Translations under genes and position numbers: made by a program
In this document: positions 14,001 through 25,400 of the stretch, piece by piece
How the letters are laid out: every line of letters starts with the position of its first letter
Numbering within the stretch: the stretch's first letter is position 1
NCBI GenBank assembly: GCA_013397115.1
Contig: VWZW01001369.1
Location: 682,001 to 746,000 of the forward strand
DNA from: Edolisoma coerulescens
Taxonomy: Eukaryota; Chordata; Aves; Passeriformes; Campephagidae
Length of the DNA stretch: 64,000 nt
Direction: 5' to 3'
Notes under the pieces: model-generated
What the model was told of the DNA's origin: nothing
The model's input: only the letters and a program-made list of their open reading frames with translations
Databases searched by the model: none

Positions 14001-17000
14001 TCCTAGAAGAAAAGCAGGCAGAAAGAACTTCCATTGCCATTAACATCTGAAAAACTGAAGTACTGCCATATAACAAACAAGAAATTTTTCTTATGGCAAT
14101 AAGGATACAACAAAAGCAGAGTAAGAATGTGCTTTTCTTCATGCAGTCAAACACGAGGGCAAGCTACCCATCACTCTCCTCAGCTGGGAAATCTGGACAG
14201 GAACCTTCTTGATGCAAGCCAAGACTATATATTAAAGTGACAAGATATTTTAATATTCCACTATAAAGAAGCAGCTGCAAAGCCTGAAGCCTGGCATATA
14301 ATACTTAAAATGTAAAGGGAAAATAAAGCAGAACTTTTGAATTCTTATAGAAATTCAGAACAGTGAGCCAAAACATGGAAAACATGACAGAAATCAAACA
14401 GCATCTGGGAAAGCATGTGGGAAAGCACTAGAAGGAAAGGAGGACATGAGAAACGAGAAGTTGTAGGACAAACATCTAACAATTTGATTTTTAGTTACTC
14501 ACAGTCACGCAGACTCTGAAGATGTCTGATACTCCTTTATTCAGGTGAGGATAATAAGGTATCCTCACCTAAGAGTGGTGAAAAACAAAGGGGAAACTGG
14601 AACTATTGTGACAAAAAAAAAAAAATAAGAGCTGCAGCAAGAGCCTCACAAGGTTTAAGTACACTTAATTGGAAGACAGATTGATATGCAGGGCTCTGCA
14701 ACTTTACCATGCATCAGAAGTCACAAAACCAGCTGAATGCATCTTGTTCCCACTCTACTTCCATGACATTTCAGTTAAAATCCATAATATCCATTCCTTT
14801 GATGGTGCTGTGGGCATAGTTAAATCTCAGGGGGAAGAAATTAAGTATTAATTTTTTTTTAATTGCCCTGTTTCAGAAGGGTCTAGCTCAATTTGGATGC
14901 AAATGTGGAAGCAAGGTACTCTATAAAGCAACAGTGACAGAATCTAGGCAGCAGAAACACCATAAAATGAAGTGAAAAATGTTTTTTCCTTCCCCATTGT
15001 TTCCTACATTTCAACATCTTCAGGAAAGTAAGATATAAGAAATACCCTAAGTTCTTTTTTTTTAACTCTAGGATCATTCAATGAGTTTTCGCTATTTATT
15101 CATTTATCTTCATGAGGGAATTTCTCCCAAGAGACCAAGACAACCCTCCCAAAGCTGCTCTAGTATAATACAGGATGAAAAAATTAACATCACTTCGACA
15201 GTTTTCAAAGCAGATCCGTGTTCTGCCCACATGTATCTGTGTTCAATTCTCAGTGCCTTCAGCAGGCAGGCTCACAGATGCCAATCGCTGGCCTCTACAA
15301 ACCCAAAAAGTGAATGAAGCCCAGCTCATGAGGAACAAAAGCAAGTACATCAACTGCAAGCACACACACCTTAGAGCACACAAGCTGCAGCCACCAGACC
15401 TTGGCATGGAAGATGAAAGTATTGCCCTCCCTCCAAGAGAGAAGGAAAAATAAAAATAAATCACTATAATGTAGGGCATTCTGGAAGGTCAAAATCACTG
15501 TGTGAAGTAAGGTGGTCTATAGGATGAATGGAGTTAACAGAATTATGTTTGTTTTAAAGACAAAATTAGAATAAGGCTGTCCTTTTCCAGCAGCCAGGAA
15601 AAAAGGCATGAAAGCAAAGTGGATCCATCCCAGTTCCTATTTCAGCCCAGGATAATTACTAAGAAGAATCTGGAATGTTTTATCTGGAATCTCTTCTGAA
15701 CAGCACAACTGCCCACAAGAATTTTGGTCCTACTATCGTTCTGATGCTCCAATATCAAAACTTGTTTTAAAAAACCCCACATATTAAAAACTACTTTCTC
15801 AAATGAGAAGTCTGTTCATCATTAAAACTAGTGGCCAGAGCTTTGACAGTCATATGCAAATACACTAGTTTCATATATGATGCAAAGTCATATATGTATA
15901 AACACACTGCACAGCATCTGTGTAATAAAACTACATTTAGTGCTGCATATTTGCCTGCCACTGGAAAGATGGTGCCCCCAAGAAAACAGCTGAGACCCAC
16001 CTAAATATTTTCATTTCTTACATCAGACTTTAAAATGTACAGAAGAGAAAGCAATTTTTTATGCCATGTATCAGTGATTTCTTGAATAACTTCTCTGTAT
16101 TTCTTGAATCACTCATGACCAATGCCTGGACATATTTTAGGAAGCCAGTAACCAGCTGGAAGGAATGAAAGTCTGAGAAAACAGACAAAATGTTCTGTAC
16201 TTTATTAGTTGTCATGAAGGGCATCTCTGGTCCTTACCATTTTGTACTATTACAGGCTAGGACAGTAATGTATCATTATGCTCACACACACACACGGATG
16301 ATAAACTACATGTTTAATTCTCGATTACACCTACATGCAGAAGCCTTGTTTCAAATATCTGTAGGCATGCTCTATAGATTCACTTCAACTCAGGACTGCA
16401 TTTCAAATGTACAAGTCGAGGAAAGAGATTGGATTGGAATTCATTTAGAAATTTTCTTTTTAAAGCTTTCAATCTGACCTAGCCCAATTGCACAAGTCAC
16501 TACAGCTTTAATTTTTCCATTTTGGCATGTATAAATTACTAAAACATCACCAAATTTACAGAAAAATAAAAAGCAGCTCCAGTTTCAGCACAGTGTAGCT
16601 GGCTGCTCTATGCACACAGCTGCTCATCCCAGCTCTCCCCACTGTGACTGCTACCAACTTGCTCTTTTCCTAGGGGAAAGAGTTTTTATTTGCTCTCTTT
16701 CTTGTTCTTCAGAGACAAAGTTTACTGTATACCACTTGGACATAGAGACAGGCAGTAGAGACTTCACACTTGCAGGCCCTTGCCAACCATTCATTAGTAT
16801 ATTCTTTGCCCATTTTCAAGTGAAAATGGCTGTTACAATTACTAGCACTGGACAGATGTTACAGTCACTTTAGCTAAGTACAGAATGATATTATTAACAC
16901 CTATTTCTCAGCAGAAAAATGTCACTTGCACTGCAATAGCCATCAAAAGGAGCCATCTATCTCTGTGGATCAGTTAATAGGGCTTTGGCTGCAGAGCCCC

Positions 17001-19294
17001 TTCGGTCACAACAGGCCAGCAGCAGAGATCAGAGCAGGTCTAACAAGCGAGAGCTGCAGAAGTCATGCTGCCCCAAGTGCAAAGCAAAGCTCCTGTCTGA
17101 GAATCATCCATTTCGTACATGGGCTTGGCCATCACTTTCCAATGAAAATTCCACCCCATGGATGAGCTTTCTTCTAAATTAATTGCAAATTACACACCCA
17201 TGGAGTGCCAGCTGGTATTGTTTCCCTGTAGTTTTCTTTCGGTTTCCCTGTCTCTCTCCCCTCAATTAATACAACGATATTCATGCCCTGTCATGTCTTA
17301 CTGCTTAATTATGTACTTTGCAGAACAAAGCTTTAAAAATGAGACTATCAAGCTGGAGGGGGGAAGGGGGAAGAGCAGGACAACCAGATGTGCAAAGAGT
17401 GAGAAGGAAACAAAGGGCATTTTGAAAGGGGAGTGAGAGAATTAGGATGTGTGTGGGGATGAAAGGATAGGGAGACAGAAATAGAAAAAGAAGATGCACA
17501 TAAGACTTATTGGTTCATTCACTTTAATTTATAAAAAGGTATATGTTGTATTAAATAATTCATCTGCAGTTATCTAAAATAATTTAATAAATAGCTGGAG
17601 CCGTTTATTATGAGACCTCAACCTGCTTCCATTTCATGAAGCAATAGATACACACTGCTTGCTGGCAGAGAAAGAATGCTGCATTGTTTTACAAAACTGG
17701 AAAAAAACCAAGACAAATGGAAAATATATTGGCAAATCTTGTGTTAAAAGGCATATTTTACTTGAGCAAAACAAATTAAACTAAAAGATATTACAAAGCT
17801 CTGCTGCACCAATATTGAGTTCAGTCATAGTAAGACAGTTTTTCACACATCCACTTTATCTTAACTTTCTTTAACAAGTGGACTGCTAAAATTTATTTTG
17901 CATACATGGTCAAGAGAAGGTACTTAATTAATGAAACATCTGTTTTATCTCCTCTTACAATTTGAATGTTGTGCATATTGTGGTACAACAGGCAGTAGGG
18001 ACTCCCAGAGCACAGCTCTGGAATCAGTTTTGGGTGGGACACAACTACTGGAAACTAATTTGTTCAAAAGCATTCTGTTCAAAAGCTCACTGTACTCCTA
18101 AAATATTCTTTAAAAAACATTACCAACCACTGCAAGCATATTATATTTTGGCATGGCAAAAATGTTTTGTACCAAAATTAAAAAAAATTGGGAGAAGGAG
18201 AAATATTTTTTCCATTAGAGTAGGAAGGGACCAGCAGAGCCCTTCAGATCCCCACTAATCACAATTTTATAGCACTATCCTAGTGCCCAGAGTGACCATT
18301 TGGGGAAATTAGGCTTTTCTACTTTTCCAGCTTGTACAAAACCATTTAGAATCCAGCTGTTGCCTCCTACCAGAGCCAAGGGAGCCTGGCTGCAAGGGGA
18401 GGTTTATTGATCACGAGTTACTGTGTCATTTGCTAAGTCTCAGATAGTAACATAATAGTTTGGAGTAGGACATCTTTATATTTCCCAATGTATCACTGAG
18501 AAAAAAATAATTTTGAGGTTCCCATTTCCTTTATAATTTTGAAATCCTTTTTTCAGCTGCAGTATTCAGTTCTCAGAATTACTGTGTAGGCAGCAAATTC
18601 TCCCTGATCCTGTATGGAGAACAAATTATTCCACATCCACTTCAATCCTATTTGTATAAATATTTTGTAGGAAACAGCTTGCTTAGTATTGATCTACTTC
18701 TTCTGGTTTCACACACCATATACAATGGTCTTCAAATATTTGCTGAACTTGATTCTCCTGTATTGAATGCAGAGAGGGTGGATTTTTCTTTAGCCTCTTG
18801 CTGGTGCTAAACACAGAAGGGACAGCTTTACAAATGAAACTGAAGACTTCAACATAATTTGTAAAACAGAAGCTAATGCTCTTTTTGGACAACAGAGTTA
18901 ACAGAAGCATTGACTTTTAAGCTGTGGTCTACTTTGAAGTTAAGCAGTGACAGTCTTATTTCGCAGCAAGAGCCTTCAATAAAAGAAGCTGTCTTGTTTG
19001 CAGAGAAGGGGCAGAGCTCAGCACTGTGTGGGCATGGCTACATTGCTATTTTATACCACCCACATCATCCCAGGGGTGCTTGGTTTCAGGGGAAAGAAAA
19101 GGTGAACACAGCCCTGGAAGTGCACCCTTTTGCTTCCTTCTCTCCAGCGGATAGGTTGTAAGGATCTGCCCCGTGGACTCCCTCCTCTGCCAGCGATGCC
19201 CATCCCTACCCGTTCCTCTGAGACACGACTCCATGATGTGCTGAAAAGAGGCACTGGTGCGGGAAGCACCACATGGAACCAAGAGGTGGAGCCA
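11009..19294 (-). other. CDK14 intron 2 segment, no gene
   Basis: No gene is recognised here. The segment is AT-rich with short homopolymer runs (poly-T near 12095-12107, poly-A near 14613-14625) and a short CA run near 16283-16296. Around 17500-17640 the DNA is very AT-rich with several homeodomain-type TAAT cores, which could be regulatory but is unproven. About 18935-19294 may be the 5' part of the LTR that follows; I could not place its start. Confidence 0.5.
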
Positions 19295-20147
19295 AGCCCG
19301 AGCCCAGCTGAGTCAAACCTGAGTCAAAAGGAGCCAACCTGAGCTGAAGGGAGCCAACCTGAGCTGAAGGGAGCCAAGTGGAGCCAGGCAGAGCGGTCAA
19401 AAGCAGCAATGCCAATGCCAGAAACAGCTGTGTGGAATTGAGTCCAGCATCCAAAGCAGCAGCATGGTGAGATGTGGACAGTCTTGCTTTTGGGGATTTG
19501 TCTGTCATTGTTTTCTGTTGTCTTGGGCTCAGGGACAGGGAGAGTCAGCCACAGGAAGTGGCCACCATCTTGTCTTTGTCCCGGCTGCCACATGGAACTG
19601 AGCTGAGCTGGTGAACACCTTCTGTGTGTAAAGCACCTTCTCTTTTGCATACTTTTGTTCTTAATACTGCTGCTGTTACCGTGTATTTCTTATTCCATTG
19701 CTTTGTGCTTCCAATAGACTNAGCCCGAGCCCAGCTGAGTCAAACCTGAGTCAAAAGGAGCCAACCTGAGCTGAAGGGAGCCAACCTGAGCTGAAGGGAG
19801 CCAAGTGGAGCCAGGCAGAGCGGTCAAAAGCAGCAATGCCAATGCCAGAAACAGCTGTGTGGAATTGAGTCCAGCATCCAAAGCAGCAGCATGGTGAGAT
19901 GTGGACAGTCTTGCTTTTGGGGATTTGTCTGTCATTGTTTTCTGTTGTCTTGGGCTCAGGGACAGGGAGAGTCAGCCACAGGAAGTGGCCACCATCTTGT
20001 CTTTGTCCCGGCTGCCACATGGAACTGAGCTGAGCTGGTGAACACCTTCTGTGTGTAAAGCACCTTCTCTTTTGCATACTTTTGTTCTTAATACTGCTGC
20101 TGTTACCATGTATTTCTTATTCCATTGCTTTGTGCTTCCAACAGACT
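19295..20147. repeat. 426-bp near-perfect direct duplication around a single N
   Basis: Copy A (19295-19720) and copy B (19722-20147) match over 426 bp with two differences seen by eye: 19681 g against 20108 a, and 19715 t against 20142 c. The only base between them is N at 19721. Copy B continues naturally into the rest of the LTR, and copy A continues naturally from upstream sequence. This is the expected look of two overlapping contig ends or haplotypes joined without merging, rather than a biological tandem repeat. Confidence 0.9.
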
Positions 20148-20257
20148 GTTACCTCAACCTTTAGTCCCTGCCTTTGTTCCTCTCTTACCAGAAGGGCAGG
20201 GGGAAGAGGAATGGCTTATTTGGAGCTTAATTTCCAGCTGGTGTTGAACAACCACAA
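19295..20257 (+). mobile_element. Endogenous retrovirus LTR (3' part), containing a duplicated block
   Basis: This resembles an avian endogenous-retrovirus LTR read on the plus strand. The later part has the usual order: T-rich text (cttttgttcttaatactgctg), a probable polyadenylation region (gctttgtgcttccaacagac), U5-like sequence (gttacctcaacctttagtcc) and an end near gttgaacaaccacaa. No retroviral coding region is attached, so it is probably a solo or fragmentary LTR. The 5' boundary is uncertain. Within it, 19295-19720 and 19722-20147 are almost identical and separated by one N, so the true element is probably about 427 bp shorter. A perfect 20-bp tandem (19331-19350 and 19351-19370) occurs in each copy. 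The family name is not certain. Confidence 0.7.
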
Positions 20258-20674
20258 AAACAAAAATCAAAGAGAACTCATTTTCTTGCCCACATTTTAA
20301 TGTAATGTCCTCCAATCTGAAGTCACTCAACTCCTCCCACAATAGATAACTCCATTGCACTAAAGAAGCCCAGTACAAGTGAAAGTTGATCTATTGAAAA
20401 AACTGTTTCAGTTTGTTTTAAATCAGATTAAGAATAGATTAAGAAACAGCCTTTTAAATTTTCTTCTGACACACTCTATTTTTATTATCTAGCTGACTTT
20501 GTGAATTTTAATGCATTAAAACACCTAACGTAACAGAGCATGAGTGGAGGTTGCGAGAATCAAATTTAACGCAAAGAAACCCTCTCAAAAAGGGGATACT
20601 CAACATTAAAGTTTCCAGTATAAAAAAACTGAGTAAGCTTGGCTGATTCTTCACCGCAAAAATGATTCTATTCT

Positions 20675-21838
20675 AATCATAGAATCATTTGGTTGGAAAA
20701 GGACTTTAAGACCATCCGTTCCAACTGTTAACCTGAGTCTGCCAAGACAACCACTGAACTATATCCCCAAGCACTACGTCTACACTTTTAAGTCTTTTTT
20801 TATGTCCTTTTTTTTTTTTGTTTTTACATTTACTTTATCTGTATCTTTTAAGTACCATGAGGGATGGTGGTTTAACCACTTCCCTGGGCAACCTATTCCA
20901 GTGCTTGACAACACTTTCATCTGAAGAATTTTTCCTAATATCCAATCTAAACCTCCCCTGGTGCAACTTTCCTCCCTTTCCACTTGTTACCTGGGATAAG
21001 AGGCTGACCCCCACCTGGGTACAACCTCTTTCAGGTAGTTGTAGAGAGCAATAAGGTCTTCCCTGAGCCTCCTGTTCTCCAGACTAAACATCCACAGCTC
21101 CCTCAGCTGCTCCTCATCAGACTTGCACTCCAGACCCTCTCCCAGCTAAGTTGCCCTTCTCTGGACACCATTTCAATGTCCTTCTTGCGGCGAGGGACCC
21201 AGAACTGAACTCAGTATTTGAGGTACAGCCTCAGCCATGCTGAGTACAGGGGGACAGTCACTGCCCTGGTCCTGCTGGCCACACTCTGGCTGATACAGGC
21301 CAGGATGCCATTGGCCTTCTTGGCCACCTGGGCACACATTGGCTCAGGTTCAGCCATCTGTGGACCAGCATGCCAAGGTCCTTTTCTACCAGGCAGCTTT
21401 CCTGCCACTCATTCCCAAGCCTGTAGCACTGCCTGGGGTTGTTGTGACCCAAGTGGAACATCTGGTACTTCGCCTTTATATACCTCATACCATTGGCCTT
21501 TGCCCATCAATCCAGCCTGTCCAGACCCCTCCGCAGAGCCTTCCTACCCTCCAGCAGACCAAAACCTCCACACAACTTGGTGTCATCTGCACACTTACTA
21601 ATCCCCTGGTTCAGATCATCGATAATGATATTAAACAAGGACTGACCCTGGTAATGAGCCTTGGGGTACCCCACTAGTGACCAGCCACCAACTGGAGGTA
21701 GCAGCATTCACCACCACTCTCTGGGCCCAGACATCCAGCCACTTTTCAACCTACCAAAGAGTTTGCTGTCCAAGACATAATCAATCAATTTCTCTAGCAT
21801 AATGCTTTGGAAAAGAGTGTCATAAGTCCAGAGATCCT
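20675..21838 (-). mobile_element. CR1 LINE, minus strand, long 5'-truncated copy
   Basis: This is a CR1 copy whose 3' end lies on the left (aatcatagaatcatttggtt). Reading rightwards on the plus strand gives the reverse complement of the CR1 3' UTR and the end of ORF2: tccctgggcaacctattcca, tttcaggtagttgtagagag, gataatgatattaaacaagg and tctctgggcccagacatcca are all typical. The minus-strand frame at 21507-21707 keeps NIIIDDL and KCADDTKLCGG, the late reverse-transcriptase region including the catalytic-type ADD. Stops and frameshifts interrupt it, so it is inactive. It is interrupted by a 51-bp T-rich insertion at 20794-20844, and an LTR begins about 40 bp beyond its right end. Confidence 0.93.
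20794..20844. repeat. 51-bp T-rich insertion in CR1 flanked by 9-bp direct repeats
   Basis: Within the minus-strand CR1, 51 bp of T-rich sequence is absent from the CR1 layout as I know it. It is bounded by exact copies of CTTTTAAGT at 20785-20793 and 20845-20853. The flanking CR1 text (ctacactttta before, agtaccatgagggatgg after) would be continuous if the insert and one 9-mer were removed. A very short retroposed poly(A) piece in minus orientation, or repeat slippage, would both fit. Confidence 0.6.
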
Positions 21839-21877
21839 CATGGCTAGGAAGTTTGCAGAGTCCAAAGCTATATATAT

Positions 21878-22470
21878 TGGGTCTGGCTGAGATGGAGCCC
21901 ATTTTCCCCATAGCAGCCCTCACAGTGCTGTGCTTTGTATCAGGAGCTAGCGAGGTGTTGATGAACACACTTGTGTGTTGGCAACTGCAGAGCAGTGCTC
22001 GCACAGCATCCGCGCTGCCTCTCAAACATTCTCAGCCCCTCTACCTGTCGGCTGGAGCTGGGCAAGATCTTGGGAGGGGACAGAGCCAGGACAGCTGACC
22101 CCAACTGATCAAAGGGATATTCCACACCATATGGCGTCTGCTCAGCAATAAAAGCTAAAAGAAAGGAGAAGAAAGCGGGGGCATTTGTCATTATGATATT
22201 TGTCTTCCAGAGCAACTGCTGGGCACACTGAAGCCCTGCGTCCTGGGAAGTGTCTGGACATCGCCTGCTGATGGGAAGCAGAGAACAGAGTCTTCTGTTT
22301 TCCTTTGCTTCCTTCCATGCATGTGACCTTTACTATATTATAAACTGCCTTTATCTTGATCTTCAAATTTTTTCCATCTTATTTTCTCTCTCCTCCATTC
22401 TGCTGAAGAGGGGAGTGACAGAGTGGATGGCAGGCAGCTGGAGTCCAGCCAAGGTCAACTCACCACGCTG
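21878..22470 (+). mobile_element. Solo endogenous retrovirus LTR, plus strand
   Basis: This is a decayed avian LTR, related to those at 30203 and 60457. Landmarks in order are the 5' end tgggtctggctgagatggag, the U3 motif ggacagctgaccccaactga with caaagggatat, a TATA-like AATAAAAG near 22147, T-rich text with tatcttgatcttc, and a U5 end near ccaaggtcaactcaccac. No internal retroviral region is present on either side, so it is a solo LTR. It is probably ERVL-related, which is tentative. It lies about 40 bp from the right edge of the CR1 at 20675-21838. Confidence 0.8.
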
Positions 22471-25400
22471 ACAATGCTGATGTCCTTCTCAAATAGGCTT
22501 TGCTGAAACACCACAACTTATCAAAAGTCTGGTCATCAAATGCTATATGACTAATCCTGCCAAAACCATCTTAATCAAACAGGTTGTCAAATGCTTTAAC
22601 CCATGCTGCACCTCATTCTTCAAGTCATTTTTTTTCTCTTGGAGAGACTTGCACAATCAAGAACAGAATGTAAAAAAAAAAATTCTCTACAGAAAAAAAG
22701 TGGCTCTTTTGCCTACAAATTACTGCCATGACAACACTTTAAATCCAAAGGCGATATAAGCAAGAAGAAAGAACTACTCCAGAGACTACAACTATTTTAT
22801 ATGGCAGAAACAAAAGCATTCATTTTTCACAAGAGACTTCTATCGTTAATTCCTCTGTTTCTAAAGGCAGTTCCCACCATATAAAATACCCCAGTGCATG
22901 TCAGAGTTTCAAACATCAAAAGGCCATACTTAAGTAATTAAATCACTGGATGTTGTACACAAGAATTTTCCAGCTTTCTCAGTCACAGTGTAAATTTTAA
23001 TTCATATTGAATTCACACGCAGTCAATCAAATACATGCATGATACCTATTTCCAGGGTTTTACTCTGACAATAAGAAAAATAATGTTATTAAAAAAAGGT
23101 TACTCTCATACAAAATATATCTTACCACACTATAGCAATGCATCACATGACAAATCATTGACTCCTGGCAATAGCTTGTATACAACAAATATGATCCCAG
23201 TTCATTTGAATAACCTTTACTTACAACAAACACAGAAAATTTAATATCTGTTTTCCATACTAAACCATTTTAAATATACTGATTCATTAAACTGTGGGCT
23301 GGATACATTTTTAAAATTCATTCCCTCTTCCCAAAAAAGTAACTGCCAGAAAAATTTTGAAGGTATTTATACAGTAAAAAACTGCTGTAGTAAACCAGAA
23401 AGCATATCAAACATTCTTGCCCACACAAGTTAAAAAATATTAAGTTATGGAAGTTAGATGCAGCAGCTCAAAACCTTCCTTCCAGAGCTAGAAATCTTTG
23501 ACTGGTTGGACTAAAAAATTTCCTCAAAGAATATGCTGCACTCAACAACCATTAGACATAGTGTTATTGCTTAGGTTCAAACTTATCTATCTGTACAGAA
23601 AAGAGAAAAACACAGATGTAAGCAGCTTGAAGGGGTTTGGAGTTTACCCCTTTGTGGCTTTAAGTACATGCTTGTAGTTAATACATTTCATGCTCTCTAA
23701 AGTCATTACCCAAATGTGGAACCAGATGCATTCAAATAGTTTGACACCTGAGATATCCAAACCAGTCCCAAAGTCTTCAGCCTAACAGACCTCCCATAAG
23801 ACTGAGGGGCCAAATTCAAAGAAGCTGACAACATCATGAGAAACTGTGTCAAAAACCTCCAAGTGCTGTTGTTGGGATTGGTTCCTAACCCCGGCAGCAG
23901 TGACCCAAACTCTCAGGCCCCAGGCTTCACCTGCTTCACACTTTGGTGCGAGCTTTGCGCCCTGCGGTGGCGGCAGTCTTGGCCTGTGATGGTAGTTATT
24001 TTCAAGTCTGATTTCAAAACAAGTATTAGAGGGCATAAAATTACACAAAATTAAGCTTATTATTTCCATAAATTGCCCTTACATCAAAAACTTTCCAGGC
24101 GTCTTCACCCCTTTGCTTTTTATTCTTTTACTGATGATGAGGTAGTTTCCTCAAACATAAAAAAAGTTAAAATGTCCTCTTTTTCATACTGACTTCCACT
24201 ACCTTTTATTTTCATCTTCACATACCTTTTACCCCAATTTAAAAACAAAAATAGCATTTCATTTCAAAAAAACCCAAAATGCAATGCTTTTTTATGTATC
24301 AGGCACTGCTTGTTAAATATTAGAAAAAGAGTAACTTTTTTCAAAAGAGACTCATACATTTGCACCTTAGAAGCTGTGTAGCCTGCTCACCAAAATTAAA
24401 GAATTTATTTGTACAGAACACAGGTAGCCACACATTTCTGTAACCGGGACTTATACCAGGAGAACCTGTTATCTACAGTAATGTCTGCTAACATGTTTTT
24501 TAAAAAGTTTTCTGTGCCAGTGGTGGTAACCTAGGTACGTACAGGTATTGTATGTCTATACCATAATAAGCTTTCCCATATGTAGGTATATATCTTTATT
24601 CATTTACTCTCATCTAGATGTCCCATCTAAATAGTCAAAAAATACATATGAAAGATATACACATCAGTTGTAAGTACATTTTGAACTTCCCTGCCATTGT
24701 AGGATTGACTTTGCAATAACAAATATTGTACACTGAGCTGCTGTTGTGCAGAGACACTCTAAGGTAATCAAACTATTTGGTCAAAAAATAGACAGAATTT
24801 AAGAGTCAGCTTTAAAATACCTAAGTGTTGAAACAGGCAGGGAACATGAGTTTCTTTGATTCCTCCTCCCCAGTCATCTCGTAAGAACAGTTATAATGAA
24901 ATTTTATCAATTCCTGCAAATTAACACTACATCAAAAGTATTTTAATAAGTATAAAAGTATCAAAAAGTTCAAATAAATAGTGCCAAAACCAAACATCAC
25001 CATTTTGATGAGTTCTCTGAATGAATGAGAGCCGGCACCAAAAAGAAACTCTGAGTTTTACATAAAAAACTTTTTTTTTTTCTCATTTTTATGAAGACCT
25101 AAAGAACTGAACTGGCTTCTTTGCCTTCCTGCCCCAGCTGCAGAGGAGGCACTCACCACTCCACTCCCAGCAGCAGGCAAAAGGCACTTGGTCATCCAAA
25201 GGACTATTTTTTATCCTAAGTGCCAGTGCAAACAAACCAAACAAATCTAACTAAATACGCAGTAGACAAGCACAGAGACTGCAGAAGTGGAAGACCCTTT
25301 TTAACATTGTTGCACCTTCACCCCAGGTTATAATGCAGTAATCAGCAAAAAATAATAGCTTTTAATCACAGTTTTGTGCGTCCCAGTGCCACTTTTTGCT

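Noticed and set aside
18215..18300. Possible old CR1 remnant (agagtaggaagggaccagc)
   Set aside because: A short, weak resemblance with no following CR1 structure; not enough to call.
19324..20077. Identical 108-codon minus-strand frames in two places
   Set aside because: Both come from the duplicated LTR block around the single N; they are antisense to the LTR and resemble no protein.
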